Positions 42,645 through 53,008 are shown, numbered from the stretch's first letter. The stretch is 64,000 nt of DNA from Nonomuraea harbinensis (GCF_019396385.1 NZ_JAHKRN010000050.1:1-64000), one strand, 5' to 3'. Notes: generated by a model from the letters alone, not told the origin. Numbers and translations: made by a program.

Positions 42645-44365
42645 ACGCCGTCCCGTGCATGGAGGCCGTGGTCAAGGTGCTGGAGTCGGAGGGCGTGGAC
42701 ACCGTCTTCGGCATCCCGGGCGCCGCCATCCTGCCGCTGTACGCGGCGCTCCAGCACAGCTCGATCCGGCACATCACGGTCCGCCACGAGGAGGGCGGCA
42801 CGCACGCCGCCGACGGCTGGGCCCGCGTGACCGGGAACGTGGGCGTGTGCATCGGCACCTCCGGCCCCGCCGGCACCAACATGATCACCGGGCTCTACAC
42901 GGCGATGGCCGACTCGATCCCGATGATCTGCGTCACCGGTCAGGCGGTCAGCTCGAAGCTGCACCAGGAGGCGTTCCAGGCGGTCGACATCGTGGAGATC
43001 GCCAAACCGGTCACCAAGTGGGCGGTGCAACTCAAGGAGCCCGCGCAGGCGCCGTGGCTGTTCCGCGAGGCGTTCCGGATCGCCCGCTCGGGCCGGCCGG
43101 GGCCGGTGCTCATCGACCTGCCGCTGGACGTGCAGCGCGGCACCTGCCGGTACGATCCCGCGGTCGACGCGCCGCTGCCCGTCGAGGAGCCCAGGCCGCT
43201 GCCCCAGGCGGTGCGCAGGGCGGTGGACCTGCTTGCCGCCGCCAAGCGGCCGCTGATCCTGGCCGGCGGCGGCGTGATCATCGCGGACGCGCACGAGGAG
43301 CTGCGCCGCCTGGCCGAGCACCTTCAGGTGCCGGTGCAGGTGACGCTCATGGGCAAGGGCGCCTTCCCGGAGGACCACCCGCTGTTCGCCGGGATGGCCG
43401 GCATCCAGACCCAGACCCGGTGGGGCAACGCCGCCTTCCTCGACAGCGACCTCGTGCTGGCCGTCGGCGCCAGGTTCGGCGACCGGCACACCGGCGACCT
43501 CGACGTCTACCGGGGGAACCGGCGGTTCATCCACGTCGACATCGAGCCCATGCAGCTCGGCCGGGTCTTCGAGCCCGACCTCGGGATCGTCGGGCACGCC
43601 CGGCCGGTGCTGGCCGGGCTGCTGGACGAGGCGCGCTCCCGGCACCCCGCCCCGCGCCGGCCGGGCAAGTGGGTGCGCCGGGTCGGCGAGCTGCGCGCCA
43701 CCCTGGTCCGCAGGGACGACTTCGAGGACGTGCCGATCAAGCCGCCGAGGGTGTTCCGCGAGATCAACGAGCACTTCGGCAGGGACACCACGTTCGTCAC
43801 CGCCATCGGGCTCTACCAGATCTGGTCCGGCCAGTTCCAGACGACCTACCTGCCGCGCCGCTACCTCGTGTGCGGGCAGGCCGGGCCGCTCGGGTGGGAG
43901 GTGCCGGCCGCGATCGGGGTGAAGACCGCGCACCCGGAGCGCGACGTCGTGGTGGTCGTCGGCGACTACTCCTTCCAGTTCCTCATGGAGGAGGTCGCGG
44001 TCGCCGCCCAGTACAACATCCCGTTCGTGATCGTCATGATCAACAACGAGTATCTGGGTCTCATCAGGCAGGCCGAGATCCCGTACGGCATGAACTTCGC
44101 GGTGGACCTGCACTACGGGGAGGGCGGCATCGACCATGTCAAGGCCATGGAGTCCTTCGGCTGCCCGGCGCGCCGGGTGGAACTGCCCGGCGACATCCGC
44201 GACGCGCTGGCATGGGCGTCCGGCGAGGCGGCCCGCCGGCGGCTTCCGGTGCTGGTGGAGGTGATGGTGGAGCGCGAGGCCAACGCCGCCATGGGTCCCT
44301 CGCTGGACGCCGTCAAGGAGTTCGAGCCGCTGCCCGAGCTCGTCGCCGTCGACTGGTCAGACTGA
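42641..44365 (+). CDS. gcl: Glyoxylate carboligase-type TPP enzyme
   Basis: A 574-aa TPP enzyme strongly resembling glyoxylate carboligase over its first half (GTSGPAGTNMITGLYTAMAD; EAFQAVDIVEIAKPVTKWAV; TPP motif GDYSFQFLMEEVAVAAQYNI then NNEYLGLIRQ). It joins two glyoxylate to tartronate semialdehyde plus CO2. Unusually, Glu50 in VRHEEGGTHAADGW is the normal TPP-activating glutamate, whereas the studied E. coli Gcl has valine there. It may therefore be a divergent carboligase or a related C2 ligase. ATG 42641 overlaps glxR by 4 nt. Confidence 0.87.
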   Translation: MNAVPCMEAVVKVLESEGVDTVFGIPGAAILPLYAALQHSSIRHITVRHEEGGTHAADGWARVTGNVGVCIGTSGPAGTNMITGLYTAMADSIPMICVTGQAVSSKLHQEAFQAVDIVEIAKPVTKWAVQLKEPAQAPWLFREAFRIARSGRPGPVLIDLPLDVQRGTCRYDPAVDAPLPVEEPRPLPQAVRRAVDLLAAAKRPLILAGGGVIIADAHEELRRLAEHLQVPVQVTLMGKGAFPEDHPLFAGMAGIQTQTRWGNAAFLDSDLVLAVGARFGDRHTGDLDVYRGNRRFIHVDIEPMQLGRVFEPDLGIVGHARPVLAGLLDEARSRHPAPRRPGKWVRRVGELRATLVRRDDFEDVPIKPPRVFREINEHFGRDTTFVTAIGLYQIWSGQFQTTYLPRRYLVCGQAGPLGWEVPAAIGVKTAHPERDVVVVVGDYSFQFLMEEVAVAAQYNIPFVIVMINNEYLGLIRQAEIPYGMNFAVDLHYGEGGIDHVKAMESFGCPARRVELPGDIRDALAWASGEAARRRLPVLVEVMVEREANAAMGPSLDAVKEFEPLPELVAVDWSD

Positions 44366-44376
44366 GAGGAAGGCTC

Positions 44377-45906
44377 ATGCAGGTCAAACCGGGCACATCC
44401 TGGCAGGACGCGTACGACAGGTGCTGCGAGGCGGCGCCGGAGGCGTTCCACCACGACAGGGTGCTCAACCACTGGGGCGGGTTCTGGCAGCGGGACGGGC
44501 GGCCCGCGCCGGTGTTCTCGCCGGTGGACGGCACCGCCATCGCCGGGCCGCCCCGGCTCGACCGGGCCGGCGCCGCGCGCGCCGTGGCGGGCGCGGTGGA
44601 GGAGCACCGGCGGTGGCGGCACGTCCCGCTGGAGGAGCGCAAGGCGCGGGTGTCGGCGGCCGTGGAGTCCATGGCCGCGCACCGCGACCTGCTCGCGCTG
44701 CTGCTGGTGTGGGAGATCGGCAAGCCGTGGAAGACGGCCCGCGCCGACGTCGACCGCTGCCTCGACGGGGTGCGCTGGTACGTGGAGGAGATCGACCGGA
44801 TGGCGGCGGGGCGCGCCCCGCTGCCCGGCCCCGTCAGCAACATCGCGAGCTGGAACTACCCGATGAGCGTGCTCATGCACGCCATGCTCGTGCAGGCGCT
44901 GGCCGGCAATGCGGTCATCGCCAAGACGCCGACCGACGGCGGGCTGTGCTGCCTCACCCTGGCGTGCGCGCTCGCGGTCCGGGAAGGGCTGCCGTTCACG
45001 CTGGTCAGCGGGAGCGGGGCGGAGTTGTCACCGGTGCTGGTGGCGGGCAGGTCGCTGGGCTGCGTGTCGTTCGTGGGCGGCAGGGACGCCGGCGGGCACG
45101 TCGCGGGCTCGCTGTCCGACCTGGACCGGCGGCACGTGCTGGAGCAGGAGGGGCTCAACTGCTGGGGCGTGTGGGAGTACTCCGGCTGGGAGCTGCTCAG
45201 CCGGCAGATCCGGGCCTCCTTCGACTACGGGAAGCAGCGGTGCACCGCCTACCCGCGGTTCGTGGTGCAGCGGTCGCTGTTCCACGAGTTCCTCGGGGCC
45301 TACCTGGAGGCGGTGGGGTCGCTGCGGTTCGGGCATCCGCTCGCCGTCGCCCATCCCGGCGATCCGCTGCCGGAGCTGGACTTCGGGCCGCTGATCAACG
45401 CCTCGAAGGCCAAGGAGCTGGCCGACCAGGTGGACGAGGCGGTGGCGCGGGGTGCGGTGCCGCTGCACCGGGCGTCCGTGGAGTCCGGAAATTTCCTGCC
45501 CGGTCAGGATATTTCGGCTTACTTTGCGCCGGTGGCCCTGCTCGACCCGCCCCGCTCGTCCCCGCTCCACCACGCCGAGCCGTTCGGCCCCGTCGACAGC
45601 TTCGTGCTCGTCGACACCGAGGCGGAGCTGCTGGCCGCGATGAACGCCAGCAACGGCGCGCTGGTCGCCACGCTCTCCTGCGACGAGGAGGACACGTACC
45701 GCAGGCTCGCCCCGGACGTGCGGGCGTTCAAGGTCGGCCACAACCGGCCACGCTCGCGGGGCGACCGCGAGGAGCTGTTCGGCGGGCTCGGCGCCTCCTG
45801 GCGTGGCGCGTTCGTCGGCGGCGAGCTGCTCGTCAGGGCCGCCACCCAGGGCCCCGACGGCGAGCGCCTGCCGGGCAACTTCCCCGGCTACACGCTGATC
45901 CCCTAG
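44377..45906 (+). CDS. Aldehyde dehydrogenase family protein, substrate unknown
   Basis: A 509-aa aldehyde dehydrogenase. Catalytic Cys lies in YGKQRCTAYPRF (about residue 290), the oxyanion Asn in ASWNYPMS, the cofactor Lys in VIAKTPTDGG, and a Glu in VLEQEGLN at the general-base position, so hydrolytic (acid-forming) chemistry looks possible. Departures from the family include TPTDGG in place of KPSE and a divergent C-terminus. It ends the sucC operon 11 bp after gcl with AGAGGAAG before ATG 44377. Candidates are glyoxylate oxidation or, in reverse and acylating mode, oxalyl-CoA reduction; neither is proven. Confidence 0.83.
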   Translation: MQVKPGTSWQDAYDRCCEAAPEAFHHDRVLNHWGGFWQRDGRPAPVFSPVDGTAIAGPPRLDRAGAARAVAGAVEEHRRWRHVPLEERKARVSAAVESMAAHRDLLALLLVWEIGKPWKTARADVDRCLDGVRWYVEEIDRMAAGRAPLPGPVSNIASWNYPMSVLMHAMLVQALAGNAVIAKTPTDGGLCCLTLACALAVREGLPFTLVSGSGAELSPVLVAGRSLGCVSFVGGRDAGGHVAGSLSDLDRRHVLEQEGLNCWGVWEYSGWELLSRQIRASFDYGKQRCTAYPRFVVQRSLFHEFLGAYLEAVGSLRFGHPLAVAHPGDPLPELDFGPLINASKAKELADQVDEAVARGAVPLHRASVESGNFLPGQDISAYFAPVALLDPPRSSPLHHAEPFGPVDSFVLVDTEAELLAAMNASNGALVATLSCDEEDTYRRLAPDVRAFKVGHNRPRSRGDREELFGGLGASWRGAFVGGELLVRAATQGPDGERLPGNFPGYTLIP

Positions 45907-46301
45907 AGGAGCCCGAACCGGGTCGCCACCAGCAGCACCAGGAACGTCAGCATCGCCACCCGCAACAGCTTGCCGCCCACCCCGAGCGACGGCCACGACA
46001 GATAGGCCAGCCAGCCGACGAACACCACGACCGGCAGCACGGCCAGCCCGCCCAGCCAGCTCTGCACCGCGAACCCGGCCAGCAGCAGCACCACCATCAC
46101 GGCGGGCGTCACCCAGCGCGGCACCTGCGTGAACAGGAACGCCATCGGCGCCGCGCTGCGCCGCTCCACGGCCTTGCGCATCCCCGTCGCCCCGGGCGTG
46201 AAGAACTGCTCGCCCGGCGGCAGCGGCCGCTTGGGCCTGCCCTGGTGATCCTCGCGGGGCTGCGCCATCGGATGTCTGAGGCGGTCGTCGTCAGTGGCCA
46301 C
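45903..46301 (-). CDS. Small membrane protein, DUF6703-like
   Basis: A protein of up to 132 aa with a basic cytosolic N-terminus and two to three hydrophobic helices (VTPAVMVVLLLAGFAVQSWL; LAVLPVVVFVGWLAYLSWPS; LLRVAMLTFLVLLVATRFGL). It resembles small actinobacterial DUF6703 proteins, but I cannot confirm the family. GTG 46301 or ATG 46268 may be the start. Its end overlaps the convergent aldehyde dehydrogenase by 4 nt. Confidence 0.72.
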   Translation of the reverse strand: MATDDDRLRHPMAQPREDHQGRPKRPLPPGEQFFTPGATGMRKAVERRSAAPMAFLFTQVPRWVTPAVMVVLLLAGFAVQSWLGGLAVLPVVVFVGWLAYLSWPSLGVGGKLLRVAMLTFLVLLVATRFGLL

Positions 46302-46364
46302 GGCCCGAGCCTAGCGCCGCCCGAATCGCCCCGGCATCCATGGATCGTCTGACATGCTGGGGAC

Positions 46365-46652
46365 GTGCTCGCCGTGATCCGTTACACCGTTCCAGAGGCC
46401 CAGTCGCAAGGCTTCGCCAAGCAGGCCGAGGTCATCCTCGACACGCTCGCCGCCCAGCCCGGCTACCTGCGCGGCAGGCTCGCCAGATCGGTCGACGAGC
46501 CCAACCTGTGGGCCCTGGTCACCGAGTGGGAGGGCGCCGGGTTCTACCGCCGGGCGCTGTCCACCGCCCGGATGGAGATGTACCCGCTCATGATCCTCAT
46601 GGTGAACGAACCGTCCGCCTTCGAGGACGTTCTCGTCCAAGACGGGGCGTAG
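46365..46652 (+). CDS. Antibiotic biosynthesis monooxygenase (ABM) fold protein
   Basis: A 95-aa dimeric alpha-beta barrel-type protein: LAVIRYTVPEAQSQGFAKQA, GYLRGRLARSVDEPNLWALV, TEWEGAGFYRRAL, ALSTARMEMYPLM. Members include heme-degrading and quinol monooxygenases and many uncharacterised proteins. No cofactor site is visible. GTG 46365 is the start; it lies 97 bp upstream of glyS on the same strand. Confidence 0.85.
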   Translation: MLAVIRYTVPEAQSQGFAKQAEVILDTLAAQPGYLRGRLARSVDEPNLWALVTEWEGAGFYRRALSTARMEMYPLMILMVNEPSAFEDVLVQDGA

Positions 46653-46749
46653 CGATAGTCGGGCGCGGAGCCGCTCGCCCTTCCCCTAAGCTGGGATCTC
46701 ACACATTCATTTCCTCGCCGACCTCCAGCCGGAAAGAGATCCGATCAAC

Positions 46750-48135
<1,386 letters not shown>

Positions 48136-48149
48136 CGCGCGCCGCGTCG

Positions 48150-48183
48150 CGGGGGGCCTCTCTACGGAGGGGCCCCCTTCTGT
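48150..48183 (+). terminator. GC-rich hairpin after glyS
   Basis: The arms GGGGGCC-TC and GAGGGGCCCCC pair with a small bulge around a short loop, followed by ttctgttgt. It lies 15 bp after the glyS stop and is a likely intrinsic terminator. Confidence 0.7.
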
Positions 48184-48304
48184 TGTGTGCCGCGCCGCTC
48201 ACTCCAGACCCCGTGCACCGAAAAATCATGTAAAAGCCAGTGTTACGCCCCTTTTCGCGTGCCCTTGATGGAGTGGCCCCCATAGCTGAAAGACAGGGGG
48301 ATCC

Positions 48305-48445
48305 ATGGCACGCACAACACTTCTCGCGCTCGTCCTGGCCGCCGGTGCGCTCCTCGCGACCGGCGGCGCCGCCATGGCCGAGCCGGAGCCTTCGGCGCTG
48401 GAACTGCGGGTCGTCGTCGACGACTGCCCCGAGGCCAGGCCATGA
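48305..48445 (+). CDS. 46-aa exported peptide at the head of the MoxR operon
   Basis: A short gene: MARTTLLALVLAAGALLATG then GAAMAEPEPSALELRVVVDD and the end CPEARP. The first 25 residues form a textbook signal peptide (AxA-type cleavage after GAAMA), leaving a mature acidic peptide of about 21 aa with one cysteine. AGGGGGATCC precedes ATG 48305, and its TGA overlaps the MoxR ATG (ATGA), so translation is coupled. It could be a secreted signal or an envelope subunit; no family recognised. Confidence 0.65.
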   Translation: MARTTLLALVLAAGALLATGGAAMAEPEPSALELRVVVDDCPEARP

Positions 48446-49422
48446 CCGAAGCCGCGCTGCTCGAACGGGCGCTGTTCGAGGTCAAGAGGGTGATCGTGGG
48501 GCAGGACCACATGGTGGAGCGGCTGCTCGTCGCGGTCCTGGCCCGCGGGCACTGCCTGCTCGAAGGGGTGCCCGGCATCGCCAAGACGCTGGCCGCCGAG
48601 ACCACCGCCACGGTCGTCGGCGGCACGTTCTCGCGCATCCAGTTCACGCCCGACCTGGTGCCGTCCGACATCGTCGGCACCCGGATCTACCGGCCGTCGA
48701 CCGAGACCTTCGACATCGAGCTCGGCCCGGTGATGGTCAACCTGCTGCTCGCCGACGAGATCAACCGGGCGCCCGCCAAGGTGCAGTCGGCGCTGCTGGA
48801 GATCATGGCTGAGCGTCAGGTCAGCATCGGCGGGCGCACCTACGAGGTGCCCAGGCCGTTCCTGGTGCTGGCCACCCAGAACCCCATCGAGTCGGAAGGC
48901 GTCTACCACCTGCCGGAGGCGCAGCGCGATCGGTTCCTGCTCAAGGTGGACGTCGGCTATCCCAGCGAGTCGGAGGAACTGGCGATCGCCTACCGGATGA
49001 GCGTGGACCCGCCGCGACCACAGCCGGTCCTCACCCCCGACCAGGTGGTGGCGCTGCAACGGCGCGCCGACGAGGTGTTCGTGCACCACGCCGTCGCCGA
49101 GTACGCCGTCCGCCTCGTCCACGCCACCCGCGAGCCCGAGCGTTACGGGCTGCCCGACCTGCGCGGGCTGCTCGCCTTCGGCGCCAGCCCGCGCGCCACC
49201 CTCGGTCTGCTCGCCTCCGGCCGGGCGCTGGCGCTCATGCGGGGTCGCGAGTACGTGCTGCCGGAGGACGTGCGAGACCTGGCGCACGACGTGATGGCGC
49301 ACCGGCTGGTGCTGTCGTTCGACGCGCTGGCCGACGACGTCCCGCCGCGGGCCGTCGTGGACCGGGTGCTCGCGGCGGTGCCGCTGCCGGTCGTCGCCCC
49401 GCAGCAGGAGTCAGCGGCATGA
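48442..49422 (+). CDS. MoxR family AAA+ ATPase
   Basis: A 326-aa MoxR AAA+ chaperone: Walker A EGVPGIAKT, Walker B LLLADEINRAPAKVQSALLE, sensor 1 LATQNPIESEG, and arginine finger region YHLPEAQRDRFLLKV. MoxR proteins act with VWA-domain partners to insert metals or remodel envelope complexes. The DUF58 and VWA genes follow with 4-nt overlaps, supporting a complex. Confidence 0.95.
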   Translation: MTEAALLERALFEVKRVIVGQDHMVERLLVAVLARGHCLLEGVPGIAKTLAAETTATVVGGTFSRIQFTPDLVPSDIVGTRIYRPSTETFDIELGPVMVNLLLADEINRAPAKVQSALLEIMAERQVSIGGRTYEVPRPFLVLATQNPIESEGVYHLPEAQRDRFLLKVDVGYPSESEELAIAYRMSVDPPRPQPVLTPDQVVALQRRADEVFVHHAVAEYAVRLVHATREPERYGLPDLRGLLAFGASPRATLGLLASGRALALMRGREYVLPEDVRDLAHDVMAHRLVLSFDALADDVPPRAVVDRVLAAVPLPVVAPQQESAA

Positions 49423-50579
49423 GCTCCTACCTGACGGCCGAGCCCGCGCTGCGCAGGCTGGAGCTGACCATCACCAGGCGGCTGGACGGGCTGCTGCAGG
49501 GCGAGCATCTCGGACTGTTCCCCGGGCCGGGCAGCGAACCCGCGGAGGCTCGCCCGTACCAGGCCGGAGACGACGTGCGGCGGATGGACTGGAACGTCAC
49601 CGCGCGCACGAACGAACCCCATGTGCGCGAGCTCGTCGCCGACCGCGAGCTGGAGATTTGGGCGCTGCTCGACGCCAGCGCCAGTATGGACTTCGGCACG
49701 GCGTCGATGGAGAAGCGGGAGCTGGCGCTGGCCGCCCTCGCCGCGGTCGGCTTCCTCACCCAGCGCACCGGCAACCGCATGGGCGCGCACCTGCTGCACG
49801 GAGGCGGTGTCCGGGTGCTGCCGGCCAGGACAGGGCGGCCGCACCTGATGGCGCTGCTCCGAGCCGTGTTCTCGCTGCCGCGCACCCCGCCCGGCACCCC
49901 TGGGTCGCTCCTGGGCGCCGCCGCCGATCAGCTCTGCCGGACTGTCAGGCGGCGCGGCCTCGTGGTCGTGGTGTCGGACTTCCTGGACGCGCCGCGGACG
50001 TGGGAGGGGCCGCTGCGACGGCTCACCGCCCGGCACCAGGTGCTGGCGGTCGAGGTCCTGGACCCGCGGGAGCTGTCGCTCCCCGACGTGGGCGTCCTGA
50101 CGCTCGTCGACCCGGAGACGGGGCGGCGGCGCGAGGTCTCCACGGCCGGCGCCCGCCTCCGCCTGCGCTACGCCGAAGCGGCCGCCGGCCAGCGGGCCGC
50201 CATCGAAGCCGGCCTGCGCCGCGCGGGGGTCGCCCACCTGCGCCTGCGCACGGACGGCGACTGGGTACGCGACCTGGTGCGCCACGTCCTGAAACACCGC
50301 CGCCTCGCCCACCGCTCCGCCACCGCGGGACCTTCCCCCGCACCCCTTTCAACCACCACGACGGCAGGCCGCCCTTCCGGAAACGGCCCCTCACCCGAGC
50401 CCGCTGGATCCGGAGAGGGCCGGAGACGGGGACTTGCCCGGCTCGCCGCCTTCCGCCGCGCCCTCGCCCGCTCCGACGCCCCGTCTGAGGAAGACCGTCC
50501 GCTCGGTCAGGGGCGGCCGGCTGGGAGGGGGCAGGTCGTCGGTGAGGGGCCTCCGCCGGGAGGGGGTGAGGTCGCATGA
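49419..50579 (+). CDS. DUF58 domain-containing protein with low-complexity tail
   Basis: A 386-aa DUF58 protein with the family motif ARPYQAGDDVRRMDWNVTAR near residues 43-62 and a VWA-like MIDAS segment (LEIWALLDASASMDFG). The normal domain ends near residue 295. A Ser/Pro/Gly/Arg-rich tail of about 90 aa follows (GPSPEPAGSGEGRRRG; GQVVGEGPPPGGGEVA), with DNA that is locally repetitive in GGGCCGG/GGGAGGG blocks. It is a partner of the preceding MoxR. Confidence 0.92.
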   Translation: MSSYLTAEPALRRLELTITRRLDGLLQGEHLGLFPGPGSEPAEARPYQAGDDVRRMDWNVTARTNEPHVRELVADRELEIWALLDASASMDFGTASMEKRELALAALAAVGFLTQRTGNRMGAHLLHGGGVRVLPARTGRPHLMALLRAVFSLPRTPPGTPGSLLGAAADQLCRTVRRRGLVVVVSDFLDAPRTWEGPLRRLTARHQVLAVEVLDPRELSLPDVGVLTLVDPETGRRREVSTAGARLRLRYAEAAAGQRAAIEAGLRRAGVAHLRLRTDGDWVRDLVRHVLKHRRLAHRSATAGPSPAPLSTTTTAGRPSGNGPSPEPAGSGEGRRRGLARLAAFRRALARSDAPSEEDRPLGQGRPAGRGQVVGEGPPPGGGEVA

Positions 50580-51517
50580 CGCTGCTCTCGCCGATGTGGC
50601 TGCTGTTGCTGGTGCCCGTCGCGTTGCTCGCGGCAGGGTACGTGGTCGCGCAGAGGCGGCGCACCGAGTACGCGGTGCGGTTCACGAATCTCGATCTGCT
50701 GGACAAGGTCGCCCCGCGCGGGCCGGGGTGGCGCAAACACGTGCCGGCGGCGTTGTCGCTCGCCATGTTCGTGCTGCTGGTGGCCGGGTTCGCCAGGCCG
50801 ACGGCCGAGGTGACGGTGCCGAGGGAACGGGCCACGATCATGGTGGCGTTCGACGTGTCCGCCTCGATGGCGGCCACCGACGTCAGCCCCGACCGGTTCA
50901 GCGCGGCCAGGCAGGCGGCCACCCAGTTCGTGGAGCACCTGCCGCCCCGGTTCAACCTGGGCCTGGTGGCGTTCTCCGAGAACGCTTCGGTCGTCGTGCC
51001 GCCGACCACCGACCGCCCGGCCGTGCTCGGCGCGCTCGACCGGCTGACCACCACCGCGGGCACCGCCATCGGCGAGGCCGTCTACTCCTCGCTGGACGCC
51101 ATCGAGGCGCTCGACACCGAGGAGCAGGCCCCGCCCGCGCACATCGTGCTGCTCTCCGACGGCGAGAACACGACCGGCCGGACCGTCGAGGAGTCGGCGC
51201 GCGAGGCGGCGGCCCGAGGCGTGCCCGTCACCACGATCGCCTATGGCACGCAGGAGGGCGTCATCGAACTCCAGGGAAGACAGTTGCCCGTGCCGGTGGA
51301 CGGCCCCGCGCTGCAACGGCTCGCGGAGACGGCCGGTGGCGGCTTCTACGAGGCGGCCAGCGGCGATGAGCTCCAGGCCGTGTACGAGGACATCGGCACC
51401 TCGGTCGGTTATCGGACCGAACGGCAGGAGATCTGGCAGTGGTTCGTCGCGGCGGGGCTGATCGCGGCGCTGCTGGCGGCGGCCACCTCGATGCTCTGGT
51501 TCGCGAGGCTGCCGTGA
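50576..51517 (+). CDS. BatA-like VWA membrane protein
   Basis: A 313-aa protein with two N-terminal helices (MTLLSPMWLLLLVPVALLAA; HVPAALSLAMFVLLVAGFAR), a von Willebrand A domain (residues about 85-275) whose MIDAS is DVSASMAATD with the later LSDGENTTG, and a C-terminal helix (WFVAAGLIAALLAAATSMLW). This is the BatA/Bacteroides aerotolerance layout typical of MoxR operons. It overlaps its neighbours by 4 nt on both sides. Confidence 0.93.
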   Translation: MTLLSPMWLLLLVPVALLAAGYVVAQRRRTEYAVRFTNLDLLDKVAPRGPGWRKHVPAALSLAMFVLLVAGFARPTAEVTVPRERATIMVAFDVSASMAATDVSPDRFSAARQAATQFVEHLPPRFNLGLVAFSENASVVVPPTTDRPAVLGALDRLTTTAGTAIGEAVYSSLDAIEALDTEEQAPPAHIVLLSDGENTTGRTVEESAREAAARGVPVTTIAYGTQEGVIELQGRQLPVPVDGPALQRLAETAGGGFYEAASGDELQAVYEDIGTSVGYRTERQEIWQWFVAAGLIAALLAAATSMLWFARLP

Positions 51518-52335
51518 ACGGGCTCGGCAGGCCCAGCGGCCCCGCCTTCACGCAGGTGCCCCTGGCCGTCCCGCCGCCCTCCCGCCCCGTGGAACCCGCG
51601 CGCCGGGGCGGTCGTCTCCTGGTGACCGCCGTGCTCGTCGCGGCGGTCACCGGTACCGCGGCCGGACTGGCGGGGGCGGCCGCCTTCCGATACGGGGAAC
51701 CCGCCACCGCACTGCCCCGGGCGGCGCCGGCCGCCTCGGGCGGCGCGACCGGGCTGAGCGCGACGGCCGCGATGGTCCTGCCGAGCGTGGTGTCCGTCGA
51801 GGCGGGCCGGGCAGGCGGGTCCGGCTTCGTGGTGGACGGGAGCGGCCATGTCCTCACCAACGCGCACGTGGTGCGGGGCGCGTCCGACGTGACGGTGGTG
51901 CTCAGCGACGGCCGCAGGCTGGGCGCGCGGGTGCTCGGCTCCGACGACGACGAGGACCTGGCCGTGCTGGAGGTGGCGGGCGCGGGTTCCGCCCGCCTGC
52001 CGCCGGCCACGCTGGGCCGGTCGGCGGACCTGTCGGTGGGGGAGCAGGTGCTCGCCATCGGCTCGCCGCTCGGCCTGTCGGGGACGGTCACCGCCGGCAT
52101 CGTCAGCGCCACCGATCGGGAGGTGCGGCTGGGCGGCGCGTCCCGTACCGCGGTGCAGACCGACGCCTCCATCAACCCGGGCAACTCCGGCGGCCCGCTG
52201 GTCAACGCCCGTGGCGAGGTCGTGGGGGTGAACACCGCGATCGCGGCCGGGCGGGGCGGCGGCAACATCGGCATCGGGTTCGCCATCCCCATCGACCGGG
52301 CCGCGCCCATCGCGGACCGCCTCATCCGAAACTAG
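51514..52335 (+). CDS. HtrA-like trypsin-fold serine protease without PDZ domain
   Basis: A 273-aa membrane-anchored S1C protease: one N-terminal helix (LLVTAVLVAAVTGTAAGLAG), then the catalytic triad in LTNAHVVRG (His), DDDEDLAVLEV (Asp) and SINPGNSGGPLVN (Ser). The sequence ends right after the protease domain, so the PDZ domain of full-length HtrA/DegP is missing. GTG 51514 overlaps the VWA gene. Presumably it works in quality control of envelope proteins, together with the two-component system 10 bp downstream. Confidence 0.92.
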   Translation: MNGLGRPSGPAFTQVPLAVPPPSRPVEPARRGGRLLVTAVLVAAVTGTAAGLAGAAAFRYGEPATALPRAAPAASGGATGLSATAAMVLPSVVSVEAGRAGGSGFVVDGSGHVLTNAHVVRGASDVTVVLSDGRRLGARVLGSDDDEDLAVLEVAGAGSARLPPATLGRSADLSVGEQVLAIGSPLGLSGTVTAGIVSATDREVRLGGASRTAVQTDASINPGNSGGPLVNARGEVVGVNTAIAAGRGGGNIGIGFAIPIDRAAPIADRLIRN

Positions 52336-52345
52336 GGTCCGAAGT

Positions 52346-53008
52346 ATGCGATTGCTGGTCGTCGAGGACGAGGAAGACCTGGTGGAGGCGTTACGCGTGG
52401 GCCTGGTCCGGGCCGGATACGCGGTCGACGTGGCCGCCGACGCCCTCACCGCGCACGAGAAGCTCCAGGTCAACTCCTACGACCTGGTGCTGCTCGACCT
52501 CAACCTGCCCGGCGGCGACGGTTTCCAGCTGTGCCGGGCGGTCAGGGCGACGGGCGACGGCGTGCGCATCATCATGGTCACCGCGCGGGACCGGCTGGAC
52601 GACCGCGTGCGCGGACTCGACGAGGGCGCCGACGACTACCTGGTCAAGCCGTTCGCCTTTCCCGAACTGCTGGCGAGGGTCAGAGCCCTGCTGCGCAGGG
52701 ACACCGGCGGCACCTCCGTCCTCGAGGTGGGAACGCTGCGGATCGATACCGCGAGGATGGAGGTGTCGCTGGACGGGCGGGCGCTGGCGCTCACCCCCAA
52801 GGAGTACGGCGTCCTGCACTACCTGATGACCAGGCCGGGCTACGTGGTCTCCAGCGAGGAACTGCTGGAGCACGTCTGGGACGAGCACGCCGACCCGTTC
52901 ACCAACACCGTCCGGGTGACCGTCGGCAACCTGCGCCGTAAGCTCCAGGCCGACGGCCTGATCGAGACCGTCATCAGCCGGGGGTACCGGCTCAGGGAGC
53001 CCGCATGA
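52346..53008 (+). CDS. OmpR-type response regulator
   Basis: A 220-aa regulator: receiver with acidic pocket (VVEDEEDLVE), phospho-acceptor in LVLLDLNLPGGDG (about Asp51), Lys in YLVKPFAF, and a winged helix (LALTPKEYGVLHYLMTRPGY; NTVRVTVGNLRRKLQADG). It overlaps the histidine kinase gene by 4 nt and is its cognate partner. Confidence 0.95.
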   Translation: MRLLVVEDEEDLVEALRVGLVRAGYAVDVAADALTAHEKLQVNSYDLVLLDLNLPGGDGFQLCRAVRATGDGVRIIMVTARDRLDDRVRGLDEGADDYLVKPFAFPELLARVRALLRRDTGGTSVLEVGTLRIDTARMEVSLDGRALALTPKEYGVLHYLMTRPGYVVSSEELLEHVWDEHADPFTNTVRVTVGNLRRKLQADGLIETVISRGYRLREPA

